From NCBI GenBank assembly GCA_016858145.1, contig JAEHOE010000019.1, positions 496,001-560,000 of the forward strand: a stretch of DNA of 64,000 bases. The letters are read 5' to 3'. The DNA is from Edaphochlamys debaryana. Taxonomy: Eukaryota > Chlorophyta > Chlorophyceae > Chlamydomonadales. A program made the translations under genes and the position numbers. The first letter of the stretch is position 1; every line of letters starts with the position of its first letter. The notes under the pieces were generated by a model. The model saw nothing but the letters and a program-made list of their open reading frames with translations, made no database searches and had not been told where the DNA came from. This document shows positions 44,237 through 56,500 of the stretch, in pieces.

Positions 44237-44316
44237 GGCGGCCCGACCCCTTGACCCCTGGCCCCTGGCTCCTGGCTGCCTGGTGGCCGCAGTCCAACCT
44301 GTGTCGTCGTCCCATA

Positions 44317-44321
44317 TGTAA
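44317..44321 (+). terminator. TGTAA poly(A) signal of the SDR gene
   Basis: It lies 81 bases after the stop codon, in CCCATATGTAAGGCC. Confidence 0.65.
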
Positions 44322-45487
44322 GGCCTCGGGCGAGGACAGGCGGCATTGGGTTTGACGCGCGTCAGCAAGTAGGGCTAGAGGGCGCATCGGTGCCTGCTCA
44401 GGAAGGCTCTACGTGTGGAGCATTCTTTCGTCCATTTCGTACATGATGATGCACTGCTGCCGCCCATTGGTGGCGGCAGGGAGTGAGAGTGAGACCGGTG
44501 TCTCTGGAGAGTGCTGCATGCGTGCATTGCCGTTGAGTAGGTTGTCGAGTGAAGGAGAGTGAGAGAAAGCGACCCACGCAGGGGAGAGATAGGGGCGTGG
44601 CTGAGGTTTTGCAAGCGTCAGTGGTGTGATTTAGGGCCATGTTTTGTGGCTGGCCTAAGTTGATTTGCGCTGTCATTCTTTAACCCCTGTCGGCCCGTCC
44701 GGGGCATGGAGCGCCAGTGGCCTGCGCGTGATCACTGCCAGAGTGCCAGGTTGCCCCCTGGTCCCATTCGCCGAAGCGCAACATGTGGCGGCCTCACCAC
44801 ATCGCCGTGCCTGCTGTAAGGACGCGTGCTGGCTCCGCCCGTCCCCTGCGCCTGTATGTGAGGCCCCGGCACCGCTGCCATGTCAGCTGCGGGCGGTGCC
44901 GAGGTGGCTCTAAGCTCCTGTCATGCTATCTCAGCGGCTAGCGCTTTCCCGACCAGCAGTGCCGTGACGACCACCCATCTGCCGCGGTCGACAGGACGGC
45001 TCCGGACAGCCAGCCTGTTGCTCCCACCTCAGTTGCACGTATGCATGTATGCATGTTTGGCGCAGCTCAGCGGAGACAAGACAGCCCTCCGCATTACTCA
45101 TGTCTCTGTCTCTGACCTTCGCAAGCCTGCCCTGCATGCGTATGCACCGAGCGACCAGGCCCCCACACGTCTCCACGGCCGCCCACTTGCGCCCCTGCCT
45201 CCCGTGTGCATTCCCCTGCTGAGCACCATGTGATGACCCCCACAAGGCCCTGCCCTTGGGCCCTTGAGCCCTTTGCCCACGTCCAACATCCAGCTATTAA
45301 CACTTCACGGCATGCAAGTTTAGGCGCGGGACCTCGTGTTCGCACCATGCCTCTCGCAGTATGGATACAAAGTAACACGACTCTCTTAAACTCCGCGTTA
45401 CCGCAACACAGGGCTTCCCACACGCACGCATTTCTAATTCATGCCCCAAACTTATATCCCCCAACATCACCCCAGCTGACCTCGACC
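44322..45487. other. Convergent intergenic region
   Basis: It lies between the SDR gene (+) and the giant low-complexity gene (-). No supported exon was found. It should hold the 3' UTR of the minus-strand gene. Confidence 0.4.
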
Positions 45488-48400
45488 TCACGCGCCGCGC
45501 TTCCCTGCCCCCGGCGGCCCACCGCCCAGCGCCGCCGCCTGCGCCGCCGCGCCCCGGCCCCACTGCCGCAGCCCCTCGGCCTCCCGCCCCACCGCCTCCA
45601 GGCGCTGAATGAGCGCCCCCACCAGCGCCCCACTGTCAGCCTGAGCCCCACAGCTGACGCAGCCCGCACCCTCCTTCCCGCCAGCAGCGAAGGCGGCAGC
45701 GGCGGAGGCGCCTGACGGCGCCGCGACGGCCGTCGCGACGGAGGCGGGGACGGAGGGCGTGGCGGCGGCGGGCTCGCCTGGCGGCGGCAGGGGCTCTCCG
45801 TCCGATAAGGTGCGCCACCTGGGGAGAGGGTGTTGACGAGAGCCGGGAGTGAGATCACGCAGGAACGTGACATCTGAGCAGGCGGCACCCCGCCCTGCAC
45901 CCCACCCAGCTTTCCACATGAACACTCTCCTAGAACCTCATCCCGACCTTGACCGCGCACCCACTTGTTGCCCATCTCCATGACCACGTTGGATTGGGGC
46001 AGCACTCCCGCGAAGGGGTTGGGCAACAGCTGCTGCTCCGACGGCCGCGGCGCATCGCAGCCGCCGTCGGTGCCGCCGGCGCCGCCCTGGTTGCGGTACA
46101 GGCGGCGCAGCAGGTTGACGTCACTGGCGGCGGCGCGAGTGACGTCACTCAGGCCGCTGAAGCTTGCGCTGCTGACGGAGCCGCCGCCGCCGCCAGCGTC
46201 CGACGTGGCACCGGAGGCCGTCGACTCCGCGCTGCCACCGCCGCCACCAGCACCTGCGCCGCCAGGCCGCCTTGCGGCGGTGCCGCCGCGTCGAGGCGTG
46301 GACTCGGCGCTGCTGACGGCGGCGGCAGCCGCCGTCGCCTCCTGCATCAGACGGTGGAAGTCCAGGGAGGGGGCCTCGGGCACGAAGGGCGCATCCAGGG
46401 AGTCAGACAGGCGGTCGAAGCCGTCGGGTCCGTCGAGCGGGATGAGGCCCAGGGAGGGCTGCGGGGGCCCAGTCGCGGGCCTAGCGGCGGCGCGGTTGGC
46501 GGTGGCGGTGGCGGCGGCGGTTGGGCTGGCGGCGGCGGGCGCGGGGGCAGGCGCGGAGGGGGTGGATGGAGCCGAGGCCGAGCCAGGGCTGAGGCCGGTG
46601 AGGCGGGGGATGCGACTGCGCAGCCCCCGGCCGGGCGACGCGGAAGGGGACCCGGCCGCGGCCGCGGCTGCAGCGGCGGCGGCGCCTAGTACCGTCGGCG
46701 AGGCGCCGGCAGAGCTGGGGCTGACGGCACGGCCGGCGCTGCCGTACATGAAGCGCCTGCTGCCGCCGCCGCCACCAACGCGGCCGCTCGGTGAGACGCC
46801 GCGGCTTCCGCCGCCGCCGCCGTCGCCGTCAGCGCTGCTGGCACTGGCGCCGTTGACCACCCGCCCGGGGCTGGCCATAGCCAGTCGAGGCGCCGCTCCA
46901 GCGGCGGTCCCCGCCGGCGATGGCAGCTTGCTGAAGGCGGCGCCGCCGCCGCGGTGGGCCTTGGGCGTGGTCTCGGCGCTGCCGACGGCGGCCGCCGCCT
47001 CCGTCGCCTCCGCCGCCAGCCTCGCGAAGTCCAGGGAGGGGGCCGCGGGGGCCAGATCCGCACACAGGGGCTCATCGGCTTGGTCCAGAGGGATGAGGCC
47101 CAGGGAGGGGCGCGGCAGGCCGGCGGCGGCGGCGGCGTCCGTCGTAACGTTGGCGTCAGCGGTGGCGGCCGTGGCGGTGGCGGCGACGGGGGTGGCGGCA
47201 ATGGCGGCGGCGGGGAAGCCCAGCCCCAGGTCCTCGTCTCCGTCCAGGGGCAGGAGCCCCAGGGACGGCCGCTCCGTCATCCGCACCTCGGCTGCAGGTT
47301 CGACGGCCGAGGCAGCGGCCGGGGCCTCGGCCTGCAGCTCGGCGCCGTTCTGTGGCGCCTCCTCCTCAGCAGCAGCTGCCGCCGCCGGTACCGGCTCCGC
47401 TGCAGCCGTTGCCGCGGCGATGGACTCGCCGTCGGGGCCGAGGGTGACGGTGGTGGCGGTGGCGGTGGTGATGATGGTCGTGACGGCGTGCGTGGTGACG
47501 ATGATGGTCGTGAAGCTGCGCCTGCCGCCGCCGCTGCCGTCGCCACCGTCGTCGCCGCCGCTGCCGTCGCCACCGTCGTCGCCGCCGCTGCCCTCTGCGC
47601 CGCTGCACGCCTCCGCCGTGGCAGCGAAATCAACGGCGCTGTGGAAAGGTGCTGTGGAATCCGCGACGTCGCCAGCAGCCTCCCCGGCGGCGAAAGCGCC
47701 ATCGGCGGCGCCAACGAAGCCAGGGTCCTCACCGCTGGCGGCTGTGGCGGCACTGGCGGAGGCGGAGTGGATGACGCCGTCGTCGCCGACGACCGCCGCT
47801 GCCGCCGCGGCGGCGCCGCTGCCGCCCTCGAGGACCGCCATGTACAGGGCGGCGGCGGCGGTGGCAGTGACCAGCGCCGTGGGCCGCGGCGTGGCGTTAC
47901 CAGCGCAGGCCCCTGAGCCCGTGGTGTTTGAGGGGCCCGAGGCCGAGACGGAGACCGCGCGCGGGGCAGCGCCTAGGGGGGTGCGGCTGCCGTTCTCGGC
48001 CTGCGGCGTGCCGGCGCTGGACGAGCCAGGCGCGGGCGGTGATGCGGCGGTGTTGCTGGGGAGGCGTGGGAAGGGAGAGGTGTTGTCTAGGGCGGAGGCC
48101 GCCTTGGGGCCCGATCGCGGCTTGCCAGGCCGTAGCCGCTGCGGGCAGCGGCTGCGTGGCGGCAGCTTGGGTCCTGCAGCGCCTGCGCCGGTGCTGGCGG
48201 GCGCCTTCCCGGCCGCCGCCTCCTCGGGTGCAGCAGACGGGGCCTCGTGTTGCTCTCCTCCGCCACCGCCAGGGATGGTGGCGGCGGGAGCGGTACCCGC
48301 GCCTTGCACCGAGGGTGCCTCGGCGCCGGCAGCGCAGCCGCTGGACGCAGCGTTGGCGGCGCCGCCGTCAGGACCCACTGCCGCTCCGCCGCCGGAGCGA

Positions 48401-49304
48401 TTGCTGGCGCCGCCGCCGCCGCCGCCGCTTCGACGGACTGCTTCCGCAGCGCCCCTACCGGAGCCACGCTCGAGGGCCGCCGCCAGCGCCTTGACGCGAC
48501 TCGGCGGAGCGGCCTCCGCCGGCGGCCCTGGCTTGGGCTGACTGGAGGGCACATCAAGCGCACCGCCGCCGCTGCCCCGGAGACCCGTTGCCGCCGCCGG
48601 TGTTGGCCCTTCTGTGCACTTGCCCTGAATGCCCGCCAGGGGCCCACGCACGGCCTCACGGAGGTCCTGCTCCGAGCCCCACGTGCACACGGCCCCGGGG
48701 CAGTCCCCGCCGTCGGTGCCGGCCTTAGCGGTAGCGCCGCTCGCCTCGGTGGAACGCCGGTCCACCGCCTCGAGCTCAGCGGCCGCAGCAGCCGCGGCGG
48801 CCAGGCGTTCCGCTTCGTGCTCAGCGGTGGCGACAGCAGCGGCAGCGGCCTCGGCCTCGGCCTCCTCCGCTGCTTCCCGCTCAGCCTCAGCGGCGGCAGC
48901 GGCGGCGTCCTCGGCAGCCGCCCTCTCCGCTGCCTCCCGCTCGGCCTCAGCGGCGGCGGCGGCGGCGGCCTTGGCGGCGGCCCTCTCCGCTGCTTCCAGC
49001 TCTGCCTCAGCGGCGGCGGCGGCAGCGGCCTCGGCGGCGGCCCTCTCCGCTGCTTCCCGCTCAGCCTCAGCGGCGGCGGCGGCGGCCTCGGCCTCGGCCC
49101 TCTCCGCTGCCTCCCGCTCTGCCTCGGCGGCGGCGGCGGCAGCGGCCTCGGCGGCGGCCCTCTCCGCTGCTTCCCGCTCAGCCTCAGCGACGGCGGCGGC
49201 GGCCTCGGCCTCGGCCCTCTCCACTGCCTCCCGCTCTGCCTCGGCGGCGACGGCGGCGGCGGCCTTGGCGGCGGCCCTCTCCGCTGCTTCCCGCTCAGCC
49301 TCAG

Positions 49305-49335
<31 letters not shown>

Positions 49336-52300
49336 CCTCTCCGCTGCCTCCCGCTCTGCCTCAGCGGCTGCAGCGGCCTCGGCGGCGGCCCTCTCCGCTG
49401 CTTCCCGCTCAGCCTCAGCAGCGGCGGCGGCCGCCTCGGCCTCGGCCCTCTCCGCTGCTTCCAGCTCAGCCTCAGCGGCGGCGGCGGCGGCGGCGGCGGC
49501 CCTCTCCGCTGCTTCCCGCTCAGCCTCAGCGGCGGGAGCGGCGGCGGCCTCGGCGGCGGCCCTCTCCGCTGCCTCCCGCTCTGCCTCAGCGGCAGCAGCG
49601 GCGGCGGCGGCCTTGGCGGCGGCCCTCTCCGCTGCTTCCAGCTCAGCCTCAGCGGCGGCGGCGGCGGCGGTCTCAGCGGCGGCCCTCTCCGCTGCCTCCC
49701 GCTCACCCTCAGCGACGGCCTCGGCAGCCGCCCTCTCCGCTGCCTCCCGCTCAGCCTTAGCGACGGTGGCCTCGGCGGCAGCCCTCTCCGCTGCCTCCCG
49801 CTCCGCCTCAGCGGCGGCGGCGGCCTCGGCAGCCGCCCTCTCAGCCTCCTCCTCCTGATCGACAGCAGCCACCTCATCGGCGGCGGTTACCTCCGCCGCC
49901 GGGTCCTCAGCGACTGTAGGCGCTACTTCGGCAGCCGCCACGGCACCAGCAACGCTCCGCACGCCTCCATGGTCCGCTACCGCCCCCACCTCAGTCGCGT
50001 CCTTGACGCTCTCACAGATTGGGCCGCAGGCTCGCACAGCATCCGCCCGGACCCCGTCTCCGGCCGCCACCTCATCCGCCTCCGATCCCGACACCGAGGG
50101 CCCGCCCTCCGCAGCGCCGGTCGCGTCATCCGACGCTCCAGACAGCGAAACCGAGCCAACGGACGACGCAGCCGAGGAGGGGACGGAGGACAACGAACAG
50201 ATCGTGGCAGCGGCGGTGCCAGCGGAGGCAGCAGGAGACGCGGCGGCGGCGGAGCCCCAGGTGCCCGGCGGCGCCGTCGACGCGGCGTTGACGGCGCGGT
50301 TGGCGGCGCGATAGGGCCCGGCGGGCTTGTAGCCCTCGCTGGCGCGTGACGGGCTGTTGGCGCCGTGGCCGAAGGGGAGCCCCGCGTAGCCGTGCGGCAG
50401 GCCGTGGGCCGCGGGCGACCCCTGGTGGTGGGGGGCGCGGGCGGGGCTGCCGGGGCTGCTGCGCGGCTCCCCCGGCAGGCGCAGGCGCAGCGGGCCCTGC
50501 TGGGCCGCCGGCTGGGGGCTGTGCGGCGCGGGGCTGGCGGGGGCCGGGCCGGGCGATGCGGGCCGCTCCGACCCCGGCTCGGGCTGGAGCTCGCGCTGCT
50601 GCTGCCGCTGCTGCCAGTACGCCCACTGGGCCTTGGGCGGGGCCGCCGGGTGAGCGTCCGGCTGAGCGTCGGGCTTGACCTCCGGAGGTGGTCGGGCTCG
50701 GGATGCAGCTTGCTCGTGTGGCTGCTGCCCCTTGGACGACAGCGTGGGCGTCGCTGGTGTGCCGCCCTGAGCGCTGGTGGCAGGCTCTTGTGGCGCTGGT
50801 GTCTCGGGAACCGCAGCCGGGTCTTGGACCGCTGGGGCCACGGATGGCGCCGCCTGCTCCTCGGCGGCGGCAACATCCGGCTCCACCTCCGCCTGCTCTG
50901 CCGCCGTACCAGTCCGCTCTGTGGTAACCTCTTGCGCCCCCTCCTTTGCATTCTGCTCTGCTGCCTCCACTTGGTCTCCCGCAGCCGCGGCCCCTGCCGC
51001 CTGCGCCACCGCGGCGAGCTCCGTCTCATGAACACCCGGCGGCGCCTCCGCAGGGCCCTGCGAGCTGGAGCTCCGTCCGTAGGCTGCCGCCTGCGCCACT
51101 CGCGCTGGCGCCGGCGCCAGTGACGCCAGCGGCGGCAGGGCGACGCGCCCAACTGCCCCTGCCGCCGCCTCGCCGCACACTCCTGCCTCCGCCCCACCGG
51201 GCATCGCCCAGGCAGCCGGCCCCGCCTCGCGCTGCTCCCCCTCCACTCCCACCCCAAGCGACGGCTCCATGCCCCCCGCCACCTCCACCGCCGTTTCCGC
51301 ATCCTCTCCCAACGCCACCGCCGCGGCGGCGGAGGCGAGCGCGGCCATCGCCGCCACCGCCGTCTGCGCGGACAGCGCCCTCCGCTTCTCCAGCTCCCCA
51401 CGCCACCCCATGCTGGGGCCAAACCACACTCGCTCCGTGGGCCTCGGGCCAGTGGCGGCGGCGCTTCCGTCGGCGGCACCGTAGGCGGCGGCGATGGACC
51501 AGGGCGCGTGGGAGCAGGTGGCGGCGGCGGCGGCGGAGCCGCGGGGCCCGGACCCCTCCCGCAGCACACGGGAGTAGGGCTTGGCGGGAAGGCGCGGCCG
51601 CAGCGGCAGGAGCCCGTGCAGGGGCCGTCGGTGCTCGCGTGCAGGGCCCTTCATGCTGGACTTGCCGGTGCCGTCGTCGGGGTTGAGGTCGCCGAAGCTG
51701 AAGCCGGCGACGGCGGCGGCGGAGCCTTGTGCAGGGCTGGGTGCGCCGCTGGCGGCGCGCCGGGCGCGCGGGCCCCGGCCGTTGGCGGTTAGCGGTCCAA
51801 AGGCCGACGCGTCGCGGCCGAGCTGCGCCAGGCCCAGTCGTACGGCAGTTCGTAGCATGAGAATGATGGCCCAATCGGCGGACGCCAGGGAAGCCAGAGA
51901 GTCGCGAGAGGCGAAGGAGGCGGAGGTCGAGGAGGCGGCGGGCGAGGCGCGTGTGGTGCCCGCTGCTCCCGCTGCGGCCCCGTTGAAGGGCTCGCAGATG
52001 GAGGTAGGGCGCGATGGACCGGGCGAGAAGAGCGGGTTGGCGTGTAGCGCTGCGGCTGTGTAGCCAGCGATGGAGAGACTGGCCAAGGGCGTAAGGCTCT
52101 GGACGCCATACATGGGGTTGGTGAGAATCTCCATCGACATGTCACGCGGCTTTGTCGCGCCGCCATCGGGCATGCCGTTGCGGTCGCGGTCTAGACCACT
52201 GGGCAGCTCGAGCTTGCTATGAAAGGCCGAATAGAGCAGGTCTTGGCCCGTGGTGGACACGATGCGCGCCGGCATTGTGCTGGCGACATTGGTGCTCAGG

Positions 52301-52724
52301 GAGCCGGGGCGCGACGATGCGGGCGAGAAGAGCGGGTTGGAGCGGGCGCTGCTGGCGGTGAAGCTGCCGCACAGGGAGGCGGAGAGGACTTCTTCAAGCG
52401 CGATGGAGCCCACTGCGGAGAGGTGGGGGGGAGGTGGGGACAGGGCGTGGGGTCAGGGGGGAGAACTGGGACTCGTTTCGAGAAAGCAGCGTAAACTGGG
52501 GCAGCGAGCGCACATGTGACTCCATCGCGCTAGTGTAAGGCCCACACGTACGGCTGGTTGGCAGTTCTGCGAGTGCGTGCAACTGGGTGCTCACCGATGG
52601 CGAACAGCGGATTGCTCAGGAGGTGCGGCTGTTGGTCCAGCGACGGCAGCTTGACGCCTCGAGCTCCAAAGGCGCCTAGGCTCTCGGCGTCCGTGGTGCC
52701 CGGCTCTCCGCCCGGGTCCGCCAT
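45488..52724 (-). CDS. Giant Ala/Glu-rich low-complexity protein, unknown function
   Basis: Three exons: 52724-52595, a 6.4-kb exon 52412-45965, and 45818-45488 (stop TGA). Phases 1 and 2 agree and give 2302 aa. The N-terminus has four NPx(F/Y) motifs ([46 protein letters not shown]). Residues about 900-1250 are a block of [20 protein letters not shown] repeats that would form a long single helix or coiled coil. Near residues 1758, 1811 and 2030 the motif PSLGL(L/I)PLD recurs, twice followed by APSLDFxRL...SAExTP. The C-terminus has a short amphipathic helix ([20 protein letters not shown]). The large exon stays open past 45965 into the intron, but the proper C-terminus is in another frame ([20 protein letters not shown]). 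No enzyme domain was seen; a scaffold or cytoskeletal role is only a guess. Confidence 0.75.
48790..49850 (-). repeat. Coding minisatellite (Ala/Glu/Arg block)
   Basis: About twenty degenerate units of 42-57 bases, built on GCGGCCCTCTCCGCTGC plus TCCCGCTC(A/T)GCCTC and a variable GCG run, encode [22 protein letters not shown] repeats. Unit length varies by whole codons, so the frame is kept. Confidence 0.9.
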
Positions 52725-53511
52725 GTCGCGGAATGTGATGTGCCGACTGCCGAGCGACCAGCGTTGCTACTACTGCCTGGGAAACTTGCCAGAACGAAAG
52801 AGTTGTTACTTGTGTATGTATAATGATGCGGCCACTAAGAAAGTCTGCTGCTTCCCCAACATCGTCGCGCTCTTGCGCCTGCACGTCTTCCTCGGCGATC
52901 TTTAGCACCTCGCTGCAACAAGCAGTGCACAACGTTACAGCAGCTATCGCAGTTGCTATCCGAGTTGCGCTGCGAGCCTGGAGAAGGAAAGAAGGCGAGA
53001 GGTCGCCACCTGCCACGTCCGCCCCGCAGGCCGACCCCACAAATTCCACCGCCACCAGGCGTGCGTACGCCAACGCCAACCGCTTCCCCGCAACATACTC
53101 CTGTCCTTCACAGGCAACCCGTCCCCGTGCGCCCCAAGCACCTTGGCCCCCCCCCGCCCTGCCACTTCCCTTGAGCCGTGGTGCAGCCTCCCTGAAGCCT
53201 CGCATAATCCTGAGCTACTTTCCGTACCCAGTATTCTCAAATGAAGCTTTACTCCCCACTCCTCTGCCTTCACCCCTGGCAAAACCCTCGTGATTTCCAC
53301 CTGTTCCCCCACACCTCCCCACCCGCGATTCCTCTACTCCCGCCCTCCAGGGCTCCTTGGCTTACCCTCTGCATCCTCCTCGCCCCGCGCACGACGCTGC
53401 CCCCACGGCCCCAGGCCCCACCCACCGGGGCCCTCGCCACCGCCGCCCGCCAGCACTGCCGCCTGACCACACACCTTTTGCACTCGGCAGCCAGTCCTCC
53501 TCGCTCGCCCC
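52725..53511. other. Intergenic between two minus-strand genes
   Basis: It holds the 5' side of the giant gene and the 3' side of the WD40 gene. A lower-GC patch near 52790-52860 and pyrimidine-rich runs near 53330-53480 are present; no exon is supported. Confidence 0.4.
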
Positions 53512-56500
53512 TCACTCCTCGTCCTCCTCCTCGTCATCGTCGTCTCCCTCCTCGTAGTCGTCATCGCTGTACTCCTCCGCCCCCACCACCAGCGCATCGA
53601 GCACCTCGGCGCCCTCCGCCGCCGCCGCCGCCCGCTCCGCCGTCGCCGCCGCCGCCGAGCCGCCGCGCACGAGCTGCAGCGCCCACAGCGCGCCGTTCGC
53701 GCCGCCCGCCAGTACGGCACCCTCCTCGCTGGATCCCGTGAGGCACGTGACCACGCCCGGCCCGAGCCGTAGCGTGTACTGGTACGCGCACGGCACCGGC
53801 GGCGGGAAGGGCGACGCGGCGGCGGCGGCGGCGTCATCGGCGGCGGCCCTGGCGGCGGCCTTGGCGGCGTCGGCGGGGCTTCCGAAGGCGGTGACGTTGA
53901 GGCACGCCATGGGGAGCTTGGCGCTGGGGGGGGCCTCCTCCAGGGCCTGGGGAGGATGGGGGAGGGCGGTCAGGGGGAGCGGTTTGAGCGGCAGCGCAGA
54001 AAGCACTGGCCCTACAGATGAGAGCCGGGTACCATAACTTGGCAAGAGGCTTCCGAGCCGTGACCGTACGAGCCCTCTCCCCAGTACCAGGACCCCCCGC
54101 CGTACCAACCCTCCACCCTCACCAAAACGCGCACCGCCTCCGCACCTTCCCGCAATACCCTCCCCCCACCCTCACCTGCTTGCTGGCCGTCCACCAGGCG
54201 ATGGCGGAGCTGAGCAGCACGCCGCTGCGGGGCCCCGCCCACAGCCCCGCGGTGGGGCAGGTGTCGCCCGCGAAGCCCGGGGCGTTGGGCAGGCGGCCGG
54301 GCGGGGGCGGCGGCGGGGAGCCGCGCGAGGCGGCGGCGGAGGCGGGCAGCTTGCGCAGGTCCTGGGGGAGGGAGGGGGCAGGGGGAGCGAGTGGCGGCGT
54401 TGGGGATGAGGGACGTCAGAGATGTGGTTATCTACCGAGCAACACAGGGAGGCATGGTGGCTTGGTGAGCTGGGGGCAGGGCCCTTAGGAGCGAGGGCGC
54501 CCGTCCAGCGCACTCACCCACAGCTTGACGGTGGAGGAGCAGTCCCCCGCCGCCAGGGTGTGGTCCCCGAGCACCTCCAGGGAGCACACGCGGCCGCTGG
54601 GGGGGGGGAGTTGAAGCGGTGAGGGGCGGGATTGAGGGCTTGAGGCCGAGTTGAGGGCTAAGCGCGGTCAAAGCCGTCGTCCCCTCCCTACAGTTGGTCC
54701 CTTCCTCACGCAGGCGCCGCGGGAACGCTCACCCAGGTGGCACGGCCGCCTGCAGCCCCGCGCCCCCGCCCCCACCTGATGCCCCCCAGCTCCACAGCGG
54801 TGGCGGCCGCCCCCACGTCCCACAGCCGAATGGTGCCGTCCCGGGAGCCCGAGGCCGCCAGCTTGCCGCCCGGCAGGAACTGGGGGAAAGGGGGGGGGCA
54901 GGGACAGAGGGCAGGGGCGTGGAAAGGCAGGTCAAGTGCTTTTCCACTCGTGAGAGGTGTTTTGGCTCGAGCGGTATACCCCGGCCTGTGGCACGTCCCC
55001 TGCCCCCCCTCCCGCCACACATACCTTGATGGCGGTCACTTCATCCGCGTGGCCCCGGAGGGTGGCCACCTTGCGCGCAGCCCCGCCCGCCCCCAGGGAG
55101 TAGTGCATCACCGTGCCGTTCCTGCGGGTTTGGTTTGGTTGGGTTGGGGGTTAGCGGAGGGAGAGAATGTGTGCATGGGAGGGGCGCGCGGAAGCTTGAG
55201 GCAGCAACCCCGCTCTGGGTGCCTCTATAGTGGCCACGCTCAACTTCCCTCTTCTTCCGCCCCCCTCCTCTCCCTCCCCCCCTCCAGACCCACCTGGAGC
55301 CGAGCAGCAGCCGCCCCGGCGCCGCGCCGCCCGGCCCGGCCCAGTCCGCCTCCAGGGACCGGACCGACTCGTACACATAGGTGGAGGAGACCTCCCTGGA
55401 GTCCACACAGGAGGGGTCGGCGCCCAGCTCCCACACCTGTGGGTTGCATGCCGTGTTGGCCCAGTGAGCTGGTCTGGCGCTGGCGCGGTGGCCTGGGTTC
55501 GGGCCACTGAGCCCCAACACCCACAGCCAGCCCAAGCACACCTCCACCCTCGTCCACAGTCCAGCTCCAGACCCGCGCCCCCAGGCCCCGACCCCCTGAC
55601 CCTGATGCCGCTAAGTGTCAAACACCCCCCTCCCCCCTCCCCGCCCCAACCCCCCTCCCCACTCCCCGCCCCCACCTTGAGCGCCGAGTCCCTGCCGCTG
55701 GTGGCGAAGCGGCGGCCCTCGGGGTCCACCGCCAGCGCCTCCACGCGCCCGCTGTGCCCCGCCAGCGAGCGCAGCAGCGTGAGGCGGGGCACGGGGCCGG
55801 AGCCGTGCGTGCCCGGCACCGGCCAGTGCCACAGCTGCGGGGAGGCGGTGCAGGGGCCAGTGAGTCCCGGAGCGCAGTCCCCTTGCAACTATGTGATTAC
55901 CCCTGCCGGCACGCCGCCCCGACGGCGTCCCATCGCACACGACCGCGACCCTTTTCCTCCAACAGCCAAGCCATCTGCCCTATGCGCCCCCCCGGCTGCG
56001 CCACAGGCCGTGCCCACCCAGGCCGAACCGCACCTTGACGGCCCCCTCGTAGCCGGTCGACACCGCCACGTCACCCATCAGCGCAACCGCCGCCACCACG
56101 TCATTGTGGGCCGAGGGGTAGGCCGACAGGATGAAGCGGCCGCGGGACCAGTCGCCGTCGCACCGCACCGCCGGCGGCAGCGGGGCCTTGGGCGCCGGCG
56201 GCGGCGAGGGCGCGGGCGGCGGCGCTGGGGCCGCCGGCGCGGGGCTGGCGGCCGGGGCAGGGCTGGCCGCGGGCTGGGGGGGTTTGAAACACATCCTCTC
56301 CGCGGGGTTGGGTGTGGAGGCTGCAGGTGCGGGGGCGGCTGCTGCCGCCGCAGCCTTGGCCGGGGTGGCCTTGGCGGCAGCGGGCGTCGGGGCCGCGGCT
56401 GCGGCCGGCTTGGAGGGGGTGGGAACCGGCGTGGCAGCGGGCTTGGAGGCGGCCGGGACGGCGGCCTTGGCCGGGGTGGCGGCCGGCTTGGCAGGCTCGG

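Noticed and set aside
45965..48541. Very long open frame on the plus strand (over 850 codons)
   Set aside because: It is the antisense shadow of the Ala-rich minus-strand exon; GC-rich codon bias keeps the opposite frames open. Composition is Ser/Ala/Pro noise with no start context or family.
48790..49850. Regularly spaced repeats resembling a CRISPR array
   Set aside because: Repeat and spacer are both degenerate and translate into one continuous Ala/Glu frame. This is a eukaryotic coding minisatellite.
48247..50349. Plus-strand frame of about 700 codons with regular [16 protein letters not shown] repeats
   Set aside because: This is the reverse reading of the Ala/Glu coding minisatellite. 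The minus-strand frame has the helical repeat pattern and the splice-consistent ends.
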